DNA from: Gordionus sp. m RMFG-2023 | Lineage: Eukaryota > Nematomorpha > Gordioida > Chordodea > Parachordodidae | Assembly: GCF_954871325.1 (NCBI RefSeq) | Contig: NC_088778.1 | Location: 7,101,743 to 7,165,742, forward strand | DNA: 64,000 nt | Direction: 5' to 3' | In this document: piece after piece, positions 1 through 12,057 of the stretch | How positions within the stretch are numbered: position 1 is the stretch's first letter | Layout: the number at the start of each line of letters is the position of its first letter | Program-made: the position numbers and the translations under genes | Notes under the pieces: model-generated | The model's input: only the letters and a program-made list of their open reading frames with translations | Told to the model about the DNA's origin: nothing | Database searches by the model: none

Positions 1-900
1 TATTTATTTATGAAAATATTTATTTTTTATCCGTAATCAAAAGAAACCAAAATTTTATATAGTACTTATAATATTATAAAATTAACATGTCTGATTTTAA
101 AAATTTTGCGTTATATTTTATCGTGTCGATTGCTAATAAATAAGTGGACCCTATTGTAAATTTTTAGATGTCGATTTTATGGAAAAATGATTTCATATAT
201 TAAAGAAATATTTCAATCAATCATTTTCTACGTTTATGTTTGTATAAAAGCCACAACACATCTGTCTTGTCTTGGTCCTAAAACTCCGCATCCAAAAGTC
301 GGAGTCTAGCAAATATCGATTTTTAAAAAATAAAATTCACTTCTTAAAATATCAATACCATACTATTTTTCCATTTTCATTATTTTTTTAAATCTTATCT
401 TAATGGGCATTGAAATTACCGATCCTGAAAATAATTTTATTTAAGTCGATGTAAATAGAACATGATTTATATGCTTACAAATTATAATGTTTGAGGTTGA
501 GGGATTTTTCAAATAATTCATTTCATGTTTAATTTGCTTTTTTTAAAAACTATATTTAAAAATACCGCGTCTATTTAAACACTGAAGCGTTTTAAGAGAT
601 TAGCTTTGTATAAATTTATAAAACAAATTTTTAATATAAAAATTGAAAGTATTACAGATCAAGGTTGTCTCCAAAATTATGTTCTTATCAAGTAGAAATA
701 GCAGGATATTTATATATTCAATATTGTTATTAGATATGTTCATCAAAGTTAAAAAAAGAATTTAAGACTTCACTAATTAGATTTATTATTTTTTTAAAAT
801 TTATTATTAAATTAAAGGTTATATCAAGATAATTCTTTGTCTGGATTGCGATGTCACGACACTCTTTATCATAAAAACTTTTCACTTTAATTCTTTCTCT
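1..900. repeat. Diverged dispersed repeat, copy 1
   Basis: AT-rich sequence that matches, with gaps and substitutions, the stretch near 31045-31545 in the same order. Shared landmarks include TTTTTTATCCGTAA near the start, ATTTAAAAATACCGC (about 557 and 31209), GAATTTAAGA (about 759 and 31387), and ATTAAATTAAAGGTT followed by a GTCACG motif. No open frame or terminal repeat was identified. It lies downstream of TATDN1. The family is unknown to me; it could be an old nonautonomous transposon. Confidence 0.5.
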
Positions 901-1393
901 ATCTTGTAAAATCTATTGCGTGCTAACAACTATACCCTCTATCCCCAAATCGCTTCATTTTCACTGGTCAGGTATCCTTCATTTCCCGTTACCATTAAGA
1001 TTACTTCTCCCTGATGGTATTCTTCTATGTATCCAAACCATAACACCGGCCTCATAATCAATTGAACTTCAGTTTTAAAAGCGATATTTAAATAAACTAT
1101 GATATATGCCCTATATTTTAAGGGGACGAATCCAGTTGAACCACTCTGACAATGACTATACTACCCTATTGAAATTCCATCCAGGTTAAAAAGACAATAA
1201 TTTTCACTATTGTCTATATTCTCATGGTTTCTGGTTATTTTTTGAGTTGCGTAAATAAATGAAATACTCGTTTGTTTTCAACAAGTTAATTTATTAATAT
1301 TTTTTAGAGGCCCCCCCCCCCAAAAAAAAATGAATCTATTCTTCAAAAAAATAGCTTTAATTATGATATACATTTTTAAGAATTAAAAATTTA
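901..1393. other. Downstream flank of TATDN1, no gene recognised
   Basis: No convincing gene is seen. On the minus strand about 130 bases near 890-1050 read open and include the peptide VLWFGYIEEYHQGE, but there is no further support or recognisable homology. A C10-A9 homopolymer run lies at about 1312-1330, 60-80 bases beyond the TATDN1 stop codon. The 3' UTR of TATDN1 presumably lies here, but I could not pick a specific poly(A) signal. Confidence 0.3.
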
Positions 1394-4300
1394 TCAAGAA
1401 GGGAAAAATAATTTTAGCGTATTTTGATAGATAATTTCGGCTAAATCATCGGGGGGTTGGCTAGAACTGGAAAAAATGGCCTCTAAAACCTCCAGAACTT
1501 GGACGAGAGTACAAGGCTCGTTTCTACCTTTAATCAAAGAGTTTTCATTTGAGTTTTTATCTTTTGTATTCATTTTACAAGGGTTCATTTTGTCCCTTTT
1601 CTTGGATTTGAAATGAGTTTTAATATATTGATGACTGGCGTGGGTTGATTTAATTTCACACCAGGGCGAATCTTTAAAAATTAAAAATCATAAAGATAAA
1701 TTGGGAAAAACGAAATAATTTAAATTTTACTTTTAAAAAAATTTACAAATCTATTTTTGAAAAATAAGCTACTCCAACCAGATACTTTTAATTAATAAAA
1801 ATAACATTATAATCAACAAAATTTGTTAAAACCAATCAGCTTTTAATTAATCCTACCCAATGAATAGTAAAAAAGTTGATTCTTAAATTTTGGCGCGATT
1901 TTTTTTCCCTGAAATTAATTGATTTTGATATAAAAAAATTAAGAAATAGCATTCGAAATAAAAAGTAAATCATAAACAGGGATAAGAAATTAAATTTATT
2001 CAAATACCAGTTTCTATGAGTATCCTATTCGGTGGAATTTGTGCCACCGTTTTAAGGTTATCAGACGTTTTGAGTGAACACCCATTAATTCCAATATATA
2101 TTTTGGGACTTAACTTAAGCAATTCTTCCGCTTCCTCTGGAGTTCCAGTGAATGAATGTACCTATTAAAAATTTTGGTGATTGTTATCTTATTTTTTTAA
2201 ATGACTTTACTTAAAAAGCTTCTACTCGACATAATGCAAGGCAAATTAAAAGTTATAAACTTATACCACTTATGCTAATGTTCTTAATCATTAATTACTT
2301 TAAAAAAATCAATTTATAAATAGGGCCGTGCTGACATTGAGTCCGGGGCCGATATTTTCAAAAAAACCACTACAATCCGATTTTTTCTTGTTTTTTTAGC
2401 GATTGTATACATAATTTCATAATCAAAATAAAAATCGAATTTACAATGTTTAAAATCATCCAATTATTAAAAGATAGATAGATAATATGATGCTATATTA
2501 TCTAAAACAAGAAAAAGGTTTAAAGATATCTAATTGAGTCACACATAGCTGGAAACAGTTCGATTTAACTAATATTTTTTTTTAAAACTGATAGAAATTT
2601 TAGCCAAAATAAAAAGTACACAAGCTAGCTTGGAGATTTTGTCCAAAGATGGTATAATATTTTGAAACCATAAACTTTATATTTTAATTTAAATGAGACT
2701 AACTTTTAAAGAATAAATAAATTTAAAATAAACTAAATCATTTGATGACATTGGTTCAAAGATAGATGGTAAATAAAAATGTATATAAAGGATCAGTTTT
2801 ATATTAATATCAGGTCAAGAAAAATGTGTAGATTGGCATAGTCCCATTTATATATATTTAATATATTATTACCACAGCACCAAATTTATCAATCACATCT
2901 ATGTTTTTTTTGAGAATTTCTATAAAATCAGAATGGCAATTTCTACTATGCAGAAATGAAGGCAATTGATGTATCCTAGCGAGTTCAAACTGCATTTCAA
3001 AATACCTTGATTTTAATAAATTTTATTGGATAGTTTGGCATGCAACAAGAACTAATAAATGAGTTTTAATAAAAAATTTTGCATATTATATAAAGATATA
3101 ATGAGATTAAATTTATAATAAGGCTGTGCCAATATCGGATCATGGTTAGTGCTTACCTTTTTTTGATTGGATTGGACCAATTAGATTTGATTAAAAATTT
3201 CCAGCATGTGACAAATATGCAAAATGTGAATTTCATAAAATTTGGCAATGAAATTTAGAACTATTCTAATTTTGTATTTTTTTCTTGAGATCTTTCATAA
3301 AAATAAAAAAATGCAATCATGCTGTGGATACTACATTTTTAAATACATTTACAATCAAATCCAATCATACCACAATTTATAATAAATCAAGAGATTCCAA
3401 TTTCCGTGAATTTGATTATATTTAGCCATTATTTCTCATAAATTGTCTTAATTTTAATTGAATCATAGGCATACCAAAGGTTAACCCTGCTCCTTTTCCA
3501 CAAAAATATATAATAATTTATTTTTATGACTACAAATAGAAATTTTCAAAAAAAACATTTTTCAAAAAAAGGTAATAAGCAGATTATTTTTTATAAAATG
3601 TAGCACAGCCTTACAATAAAAGCCCAATAAAATTTATTAAAAAATAAATCCAACTAATAATGCACCCCCCTCCCTCCAGAAAAATCCTGGACTATGCTTA
3701 AATAATATACTTGATTTGAATGTCCTTTCTACAAAAATTGAGACGATCATAATCTGTTATTCAGAACAAAATTATAATTTGTAAGATTTACATTTAAAAA
3801 TAATAATGATAGAATTAGATATAAATTAGTATTTAACTGAATGTTATTATGTTTATAACAACTTATTATTTATGTATAAATAATTTAAACCTAACCCATA
3901 TTCACCAATCGCAATTATTTTGTCTTTGTTATCTTTGATTAGCTCTGATAAATAATTAAAATATTTTTGTGAATCAGTATATTTTTGTTCAAATTCTAGA
4001 CATCTTGTGGGGTGACAGCCAACAGTTGTATATAAATTTTCTAGTTAAAATAAGTAATTCACATGCTTTTAATATCAAACCATAATTTTTAACTAAGTCT
4101 ACACTTTCTTTACATTCATCCAATGAGCCACCTGTTACAAAAATCTATTATTTTTTCATAAAATTATTAGTTTATTAAACTTTGGTTAAACCAAATTCAA
4201 AAGACTTCTTTATAACACTGTCCAAGTCAATATCATGATATTTTTTACCATTATATACACCTTTGAACATACTATCTATAAAAAATTTTTAAACTTACTT

Positions 4301-4403
4301 ATAATAAATAATACCTGTGAGGTTCGCGCCTATATCTATAATAATTATTCACATTATTTAATTATTTATATTTAATTTAACCAATAAATTTCTTAGCTTT
4401 CAT
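1394..4403 (-). CDS. TATDN1: TatD-family nuclease, TATDN1-like (9 exons)
   Basis: Metal-dependent 3'-5' exonuclease/endonuclease of the TatD family, a TIM-barrel hydrolase linked to DNA repair and apoptotic DNA degradation. Exons (minus): 4403-4382, 4335-4315, 4275-4181, 4144-4081, 4040-3891, 3753-3711, 3005-2873, 2161-2008, 1671-1394; 960 nt, 319 aa (human TATDN1 is about 297). All introns start GT and end AG and all phases agree. The protein begins MKAKKFIDIGANLTD. Family landmarks follow in order: FVTGGSLDEC, TTVGCHPTRC, AIGEYGLD (Glu114), FLHSRNCH (His151), VVHSFTGTPEEA (His178), YIGINGCSLKT, LIETDSPWC (Asp228), GRNEPC, and a C-terminus ending LKLFFPS. The metal ligands Glu, His, His and Asp are all present. 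An extra Lys/Asn-rich segment before GRNEPC accounts for the added length. The first two exons are only 22 and 21 nt. The start codon lies 38 bases from the end of a large transposon composite, so its promoter probably lies in or next to that element. Confidence 0.95.
2322..2872. repeat. Possible transposon end in TATDN1 intron 7
   Basis: AGGGCCGTGCTGACATTGAG at about 2322 resembles the terminus of the small element at 3121 (AGGCTGTGCCAATATCGG), with a shared GGGGCCGAT/ATCGGAT pattern just inside. No matching inverted end was found before the next exon, so this is either a truncated copy or chance. The rest of the intron is AT-rich without recognisable content. Confidence 0.3.
3121..3611. mobile_element. 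Small inverted-repeat element (MITE) in TATDN1 intron 6
   Basis: The left end AGGCTGTGCC and the right end (reverse complement AGGCTGTGCTA) form short terminal inverted repeats about 490 bp apart, wholly within the intron between the exons at 3711-3753 and 2873-3005. No open reading frame and no clean target-site duplication were found. It is most likely a nonautonomous DNA transposon of unknown superfamily. Confidence 0.5.
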
Positions 4404-4440
4404 TTAAATTTCACACATGTAAAGTAAAATGTAAAAATCG

Positions 4441-4625
4441 GTATAACTAAACTGAGAATTAACAGGTAAACTGAGAATTGACAGGTAAACTGAGAATTGA
4501 CAGGTAAAATTTTTTTTATTTTATTGCCTATTAATTATTTTTAAATATATAAATAAAATTTTTTTAAAGTAAAAATCAAATCTATCCAAAATTAAAATTA
4601 TTTAAATATATAAATTGATGTATAT
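4441..4625 (+). repeat. Left terminal inverted repeat of the composite
   Basis: Contains three tandem units (AACTGAGAATTRACAGGTA) followed by AT-rich sequence that matches, in inverted orientation, about 11515-11600. It begins 38 bases upstream of the TATDN1 start codon. Confidence 0.75.
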
Positions 4626-4879
4626 CTTATATATATTTAATTTTCTTTGTAAATAATTATTGATAAATTTAAATAATTATTGATAAATATAATGTCAATC
4701 ATTAAAATAATTTGTATTAAAAAAAAAATAATATATAAAAAAATATATTATAAGATATGAGATTATTAATTGATTTTTTATTTTGAAAACATAAAAAAAC
4801 TTTTGACTTTTAAAAAATTATAAATTGATATTTTACTTTGAAAAAGAGATTTTATTAAATGAATTGTATATTTATGAAT

Positions 4880-4996
4880 TGGAATTTGAATTATTTGATA
4901 TCGATTTTATGATTATACTATTAGAATTTATTAGATGAAAAATAAAGTGAAGTTATTGAAATTAAATTATTTGTAGTGAAAATTGAGAAATATTTT
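4880..4996 (+). repeat. 5' LTR-like direct repeat
   Basis: About 110 bp shared in the same orientation with about 10790-10895, anchored by TTTATGATTATACTATT and AAGTGAAGTTATTGAAATTA. The full LTR may begin further upstream in AT-rich sequence where the match fades. Confidence 0.65.
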
Positions 4997-7900
4997 ATTG
5001 GTACCGACTGACCAAGATTCGTGAACACTTATTAGGGAAAAAATAAGTTAGAGAAAATATAAAAATTGAGATTTTTAGAGAAAAAATAAAACAAGAGTGT
5101 TTTATAAAAATAAATTTCAGACGTTAGTAATCAGGAAAAAGATTTTCTAGGACCGGGTTCCTCAAAATAATAGTGGATTCCGGAAATATAAAGGTAAGAA
5201 ATTTTTGTTGTCTTATAAATTACACAACGCAATAGTAAGATTTTTTGGATTAAAATTAGAAATATATAAGATAAAATTTTAAATTTTGGGTAATTAATGA
5301 TAAAATGGCTTTTTATTTTAATGATAATTATAATAAGCATAATATTAATAAAATGTCAAATTTTAAGAGTAATTTTAATAAAATTTTTAATTCAAACTTT
5401 AATAAAGTGGATGTGACCAAAAATGTCATTACTGCAGTAATTTTTTTTTGTTTTATGTAATCTTAATTATAATGAAACAAGAATAAGGAAAATAAAAGAA
5501 GATCTCTTAAAAATAGAGAAAATGATATAAAAAATACAAATACTGAAAATTTAATTCCTAAAGTTTTGGTGAAATCTCCAGATATTTCTGAAGATATCAA
5601 AAATAGTTTACATTTAATTTTGTTAGAATTAAAAAATTTAAATGGTAAAAAAAATGTTGAAGAAAAATATGAGAAAATATTAGATACGGGTGAAGTATTT
5701 AATTTTCATCAAAATATTGACATATCGGAGGATATAAATAAAAAATTAAATTCAATTGTGATAGAATTTAAAAAACAAATTTCTGAGGTTTTAATCGAGA
5801 AACCAGTAGAAATTTCGAAAAATAATAAAACAAATAATACTTTGAGACTAAGTATCAAGGAATCTCTAATTTTAAGAGAAATTAGAGAAATGAGAGAAAA
5901 TATGAAAAATTTGTCCAGAGAAGTTTCCAACTTAAAAATCAAAAGTAATAATGTGATTGAAAGTTGTGAACTTTGTGGAAGAAAAGGACATATTGGTAAA
6001 AATTGTTATTTAAGAGACCGAAAAACTAATGAGAATGTAACTGCAAAACCAAGTGAAAAAAATGACATAGTGTGTCATAGATGTGGTTTTGTAGGACATA
6101 TAAAAAGAAATTGCATGGTGAAAGATGCCAATTTCAAAAGTGGATTTCCGCAACAAAATCCTCAGATTATAAATGTGTATGAAATTAAAACTTATGATAC
6201 AGACCATGATAGAATGTGTTTCAAATGTGAAGAAATGGGACACATTGCCATACATTGTATCCAAAGTGTGAGTGGGTCACAGTGACTATATGATTTGAAA
6301 GAGAGTCATATAAAAATAGAAAAATCTTATTTAGAGAATAATAAATATTTTGATATATATAGTTTTATCAAAAATTTTGTGGATATATATAATAAAATAG
6401 ATAATCATCATGGGAATGATGATTATATATTGAAATTTACTTGAATAAAAAGAGTTTTAATGTAGGAAATTTTTATTGTCATTTTAATGAAATAAAAAAT
6501 TTTAAATTAACCAATAATCTGAATAAAAAGGATTATTGTAATCAAACAAGTGAGAAATATCCAGGAGAGATTTTTAATAAAAACATAAATGAGATTCAGA
6601 GATCTTTAAATTCTAAGATGAATTTAGGTATGAATATTAATTGTATTGAAAAAGAGGTTAAAATAAATACCATTCAACCGATTAAATTGCCTAAAAATGT
6701 AATAACTGAGGAAGCAAAGGAACAGATCATGTCCTCATATTAATTTAAAATTTGGTGGACAAATGGTTGAAATGTTATTTGATACCGGGGCAAGTATTTC
6801 AATAATGTCTAGTGAAAATTTTTATAAATATTGGCCGAATGGTATTGTCGAGAGACATAATATGTGTATAAAACAATTTGATGGATCTGAAATCAAAGTT
6901 TTGGGTAGAACTCAGTGGAATGTTATTTTCCATGATATTCGTATAATTTTGGATTTATGGATAGTGGAAAAAAATGTTGAAACAATTATGGGTTGGGATT
7001 GGATTAGCAAACATGGACCTAGAATTAATTATTGGGATTTATTTATCATTGATAGCGAATTGGCTAGAGATAATGCCGAAAGAAAAATAATGGCTAGTGA
7101 AGTCAGGAAAAGCTTAAATAAGGGAAATGAATAAATTAATGAGGGAAGCGAAAGAATCTATCGTTAATAAGAATATTTGTGAATATCCTGCAAAATCCAT
7201 GATAGATTCAAATCAATATAAGATCAATAGTGAAATTGATAATGATAAAAAAATTAATAATGAAATTAATGAATTAAATAGAGTTAAAAACGCTATACCT
7301 ATTTTAGTTGAAAAATATGATATAATTTTTGAAGACACTTTGGGATGTCTAAATGATTATCAAGTAGATTTAAAATTAAAAGAGGGATTTTCACCTATTT
7401 TCTTAGCGTGTCGTAGAGTTTCTTTTGAGTGGAAAAAGGAGATCAACGAAGAATTAGATAAATGGGTTAATGATGGTATTTTATTCTTGTGGAATATAAT
7501 GAATGTGCTACACCGTTAGTACCTGTTAAAAAATCTAATGGAAAACTTAGATTATGGGCAGATTTTCGAGTAACACATAACAAATGGGTTGTGGAAGTGA
7601 AATATTCATTATCTCGAATTGAAGAAATTTTGGCAAATTTAAAGGGAGCCAAATATTTTTCAAAAGTTGACTTTTCATCAGCATATTTACAATTGTCTTT
7701 GAAAGAAGAAATTCGTAAATTGTTAACAATAACAACGCCTAAAGGATTATTTGCATTTTGTAGATTACCTTTTGGATTAAGTGTATCTGCACCGATTTTT
7801 CAGAGAACAATGGCATCAGTTTTCCAGGGTTTGAAAGGCGTATTTTATTATAAGGATGATGTGTTGATTGGAGTGACGCCAGAACAACATAATCTACGTC

Positions 7901-9815
7901 TTGAAGAGGTTTTCAAGAGAATACAAGATAAAGGTTTAAAAGCCAGTAAAGAGAAAAGTATTCTTGGTGTCACCGAAATATTGTATTTGGGTCATCAAAT
8001 TAATGGAATTGAAGTGAAGCCGCTTGATAAAAATTTAATAAATATTTTAAACATAAATCAGCCTAGTAATAAAGCTGAAGTGCAGTCTTTTATGGGCATG
8101 ATAAATTATTATCATAGATTTGTGGATAATTTTGCAAAAATAGCAGCTCCACTATATGACTTATTAAAAAAAGGTGTTAATTTTGAATGGAAAATTGAAC
8201 AAAGAAATGCTTTTGAAAATTTAATGAGAAAAATTGGAAAGGAACCAATTTTAATGTGTTTTAACAATGATTTGGAGATAATTCTTGCGGTTGATGCATC
8301 CAATAAAGGTGTAGGAGGTGCATTATTACATGTCATTGATGGTTTAGAGAGACCAATTATTTTTTTTTCGAGAATATTTCATGAAGTTGAAACGAGGTAC
8401 TCTGTTATAGAACAGGAGGCCTTAGCGATTATTTTTGGATTGACCAAATGTCGCGAGTATTTAATAGGGAAAAGATTTGTGATTTATACAGATCACAAGC
8501 CATTAAATCATTTGTTCAAGAGAGATAACAAACAATTAATGATGTCTCAGAGGTTACAACGGTGGTTGTTACTTGTGGGAAGTTTTAACGTAGATATAAA
8601 ATATCGGCGAGGTAGATAAAATCATTTGCCAGATATATTATCGAGATTAGGGGCAGGTTGTGCTACTCCTGAAATAATTGATAACATGATTATTGATAGA
8701 GAAGATGCATTAGTGCGTATTCTATCATATATGTTAAAGGGAGGTCCTACAACTTAGGAAGATCTCAATCGTTTACTTTAGAAGATAAAGTATTGAGACA
8801 AATAAAATTATTTTTAACAGGAAAAAACCATGGAAATATAATTATAAAATTTATCAAAAATTCGAAAAAGAATTATCCGTGGTGGATGATTGTTTAATGA
8901 GAGGAAATAGAGCAGTAATTCCTTTGAAATTACGTGCTAGAATAATTAATTTGTTACATGCAGGACACCAGTGCCAAGTTAAAATGAAATCTTGGGCTCG
9001 TGAATATGTATGGTGGCCTGGGATGGGTAATGATATAGAAAAATTACAAAGGAATGTGTTCCATGTAATACTTGTGCCGTTATGCCCCGTAAAGAGATGG
9101 GACAAGTGTGGCCCAAATCAAAGAAACCATGGGATCGTCTCCACATTGATTTTTTTTGAATTGGATAAAAAATCATATTTTTTGGTTGTGGATTCATATT
9201 CCAAATGGATTGAATTTGAAGAGGTTCAAAGGTTAACAACTAAAGTTGTTAACCTAATTATTACAAAAATTGTGGGCTAAATTTGGAATTCCTAAAATAA
9301 TTGTATCGGATGGAGGTCCGGCTTTTATAAGTGAAAATTTTAAGCAATTTTGTAATTCAATTAAAATTAAACATATTTTGACTCCACCTTATCATCCTAG
9401 CTCTAATGGCCAGGCTGAAAGGATGGTTGCTATTGTAAAAAATTGGATAAAAAAGGCGAAACAAGAAAAAAATGATGTCTGGTTAGCCCAATTATATTAT
9501 AATAATTTAAGGAATAAGGAGAGAGTTACTCCTGTTGAATTATTTTTGGGTAGAAGAACCAAATTACCCTTAGATTTTCTTAAGTCAAAAGAAATTGACA
9601 ATATATTATCTTGTAAAAAACCAATATAAAATTTCCTGTGGGAAAAATTAGGGTAGACTTTTTGACCATAAAAAAAAATGGGAGAAAGGTTGTGTTATAG
9701 ATAATATTGGGAATAAATTATGTACAATACGATTTGATGATGGTACTGTGGGAGTACGTCAAAATGATTTTATTAGGGTAACTGATAAAGGGGGAATTTA
9801 TAATTTTTTAGGACA

Positions 9816-9945
9816 TAATTCTTAGGACAGAAATCTTATATGATATTTGTATCAGTTTTTAAATATTAATATAAGGCTTGGGAGCTAATTCTTAGGACAG
9901 AAATCTTATATGATATTTATATCAGTTTTTAAATATTAATATTTG
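9816..9945 (+). repeat. Two tandem copies of a 70-bp unit
   Basis: TAATTCTTAGGACAGAAATC recurs at 9816 and 9886, followed each time by a nearly identical stretch ending TTTTTAAATATTAATAT. It lies just downstream of the integrase region of the retroelement and resembles 3' untranslated tandem duplication seen in LTR elements. Confidence 0.8.
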
Positions 9946-10069
9946 ATTTAATTTTATTTAATATCATGTTATTGTGATATAGAGAAGATTATCATAATAA
10001 TTTTTTTTATGAAATAAGATAACATGTTTTATGAGTTTCTTTTAAAAAAAAATTGAAGTGTAAAATATT

Positions 10070-10620
10070 TTTTAAAATAAAAACATGAATGGTGTTATTG
10101 TGAAAATGTTTTTTAAATTTGAATGGCATAAGGGTAATGGTAAATATTTTATGTGTTAATAAAGAGAAAGATTATTAAAATTGATAATTAATAGTTAGTG
10201 ATTTTCTTGTATGGAAAGAAAAGTGAAAAACAAAATATTTTTTTGAAATAAAAACATGAGTGGTGTTTTCATGGAAAGTTTCTTTCTTTATATAATTTAC
10301 ATAAGGGAAATATGTAAATAATGTATGTTATAGAAAATGGAGAAATTATTGTTATATATAAATTACATAGGTGTATTGTTATGTGTTAATATAGAGAGAG
10401 ATTATTAAAAAAGATAATTAATAGATTTTCTTCATTTAAGAAAAGTGAAAAGTAATATATTTTTGTAAAAGAAAATAACATGAGTGTTGTTTTTAGTGAA
10501 AATTGTTTTTATTTTATTTGAATTACATAGGGGTAATTTGCAAATTATGATATATTTAAAAAGAGAAAAATTATTTTAAAAAAAATAATTAATAAGTAGT
10601 AATTTATTCTAAAAGAGAAA
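10070..10620 (+). repeat. Irregular repeats downstream of the retroelement coding region
   Basis: Related blocks recur at about 10160, 10395 and 10560. Each has a GAGARAGATTATT-like start, then GATAATTAATA, then AGAAAAGTGAAAA and an AACATGAGTGGTGTTTT-like segment. Spacing is irregular (about 165-230 bp). The function is unknown. Confidence 0.6.
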
Positions 10621-10789
10621 ATTCATTAATTATATTTGATAACAAAATTAAAATTTTTTTTTAAAAAAAAAATAAATTAGAGTATTTATTTAAAAGTAAA
10701 AAAAAAATATATTGGAATAATATATATCGTGATGAATTATAAAATAGACACACGACACCAGAACAGATTATTTATGTGAACAAGGATTG

Positions 10790-10895
10790 TATGAATTGGA
10801 ATATTTTTATGATTATACTATTGGAATTTTTTAGATGAAAGTTAAAGTGAAGTTATTGAAATTAAATTATTTGTAGTGAAAATTGAGTATTTTAT
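10790..10895 (+). repeat. 3' LTR-like direct repeat
   Basis: Partner of the repeat at about 4880-4996. The shared core runs from TTTATGATTATACTATT to TAGTGAAAATTGAG, with about five differences in 83 positions. Confidence 0.65.
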
Positions 10896-10910
10896 AAATA
10901 AGAATATAGA

Positions 10911-11509
10911 AGATATTGTAGTCCATAAATTTATAATATGTATAGAACAGATCTATTATATAGAAAATATAACGTCCATAATATATTTTGCATATCATAA
11001 ATAAAATTCCGCTAGATGGCGTAAATTATTAAAATTTTTGTTTTTAAAAAATAATATCAATTATAGGAGCATAATTCTTCGCTCTGGATTAATTGATTTG
11101 TACCAACTTATATAAACATAAAATGAAAAAATATTTAAGATCCCATCATTATTTTTGGAGTTATAATGTGAATTCTCAGTTTAGTCAGTTTTTTTTTTAA
11201 AGATTTTTATGATTTTAAAAATTTTATTTTTTTTTGACTCATTTGGTGTAAACTAACATATATAAACATAAAATGAAAAAATTTTTAAGTTTCCATCATT
11301 ATTTTTGGAGTTATGATATGGATTCTCAGTTTAGTCAATTTTTTAATTTTTTTTAAAGTTTTTGGGATTTTAAAAATATTTTATTTTTTTTGACTCATTT
11401 GGTGTAAACTAACTTATTTAAACATAAAATGAAAAAATTTTTAAGTTTCCATCATTATTTTTGGAGTTATGATGTGGATTCTCAGTTTAATTTATGGACT
11501 ACAATATCT
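10911..11509. mobile_element. Small inverted-repeat element with three internal tandem units
   Basis: AGATATTGTAGTCCATAAATT at the left and its exact reverse complement at 11489-11509 form 21-bp inverted ends. Inside are three tandem units of about 150-156 bp; CCATCATTATTTTTGGAGTTA recurs at 11143, 11293 and 11449. Each unit ends in an ATTCTCAGTTTA motif that also occurs in the 19-bp terminal units of the surrounding composite, which suggests the two share an origin. No coding capacity was found. Confidence 0.75.
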
Positions 11510-11514
11510 TTTCT

Positions 11515-11729
11515 ATTCTAATTTATATATTTAGATAATTTTAATTTTGGATAAATTTGATTTTTATAATAAAAACCTTTTTTTTAAAGTTTTTAAAATA
11601 TAATTGATAGGCCATAAATAAATTTTACCTGTTAATTCTCAGTTTACCTGATAATTCTCAATTTACCTGTTAATTCTCAGTTTACCTGTTAATTCTCAGT
11701 TTACCTGTTAATTCTCAGTTTAGTTACAC
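11515..11729 (-). repeat. Right terminal inverted repeat of the composite
   Basis: Five tandem units (ACCTGTTAATTCTCAGTTT) preceded by AT-rich sequence matching the left end in inverted orientation. Confidence 0.75.
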
Positions 11730-12057
11730 TAAAAATTATTTTTTGCTAAAATTAGAATGACAGTTATGTAATATTAAACAACTACAAAAGACATCAATGT
11801 AATGACATAAAATTGCATAGACTGTCGATTCATTCATTTACATGTGTTAATCAGCTAAGCACGCCAATTCCTCATATAAACAATTTACATTGTAAATTAT
11901 GAAAATTTTTAGTAGTTAAAGGAGAGAACCTTATTTTTAGAATGTCTTTTCTTGTAGAATTTATATAAAGCTACCGGAAGAATTTAGGATAAATAATATA
12001 AAATAGCTCTTACATAAATATATCAATATTTCCTCAAGTTTTTTTAAAATTAGGAAA

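Larger units (their letters stand above)
4861..10895 (+). mobile_element. Ty3/Gypsy-like LTR retroelement fossil
   Basis: Old retroelement, plus strand. Parts in order: short LTR-like direct repeat (about 4880-4990); primer-binding-site-like TGGTACCGACTGACC just after it; a gag-type region (from about 5.5 kb) ending in three zinc-knuckle motifs of the CxxCxxxGHxxxxC type; an aspartic protease region near 6.76-7.1 kb with LFDTGAS; reverse transcriptase at about 7.4-8.2 kb (SKVDFSSAYLQL, RLPFGLS); RNase H at about 8.2-8.6 kb (AVDASNKGVGGAL, YTDHKPLNHL); integrase at about 8.85-9.65 kb with a zinc-finger-like start and a core carrying PYHPSSNGQAERM; and a 3' direct repeat (about 10790-10890). 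The order RT-RNase H-integrase identifies the Ty3/Gypsy group. The coding region is broken, with several breaks. The two terminal repeats differ at about five of 83 aligned positions, so it is moderately old. Confidence 0.88.
4441..11729. mobile_element. 7.3 kb composite bounded by inverted tandem-unit termini
   Basis: The left end GTATAACTAAACTGAG and the right end (reverse complement GTGTAACTAAACTGAG) are inverted. Each continues into tandem copies of a 19-bp unit (AACTGAGAATTGACAGGTA): three copies on the left (about 4449-4507) and five on the right (about 11629-11723). The inverted similarity continues inward for about 100 bp more (about 4527-4625 against 11515-11600, sharing AAATCTATCCAAAATTAAAA). 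Inside lie the LTR retroelement fossil at about 4861-10895 and the small element at 10911-11509. The simplest reading is a DNA element with unusual tandem-repeat termini that was later invaded by other elements. No transposase of its own was recognised. Confidence 0.7.

Noticed and set aside
890-1050. Minus-strand open stretch with VLWFGYIEEYHQGE as a gene end
   Set aside because: Too short, unsupported by neighbours or splice sites; left as unexplained.
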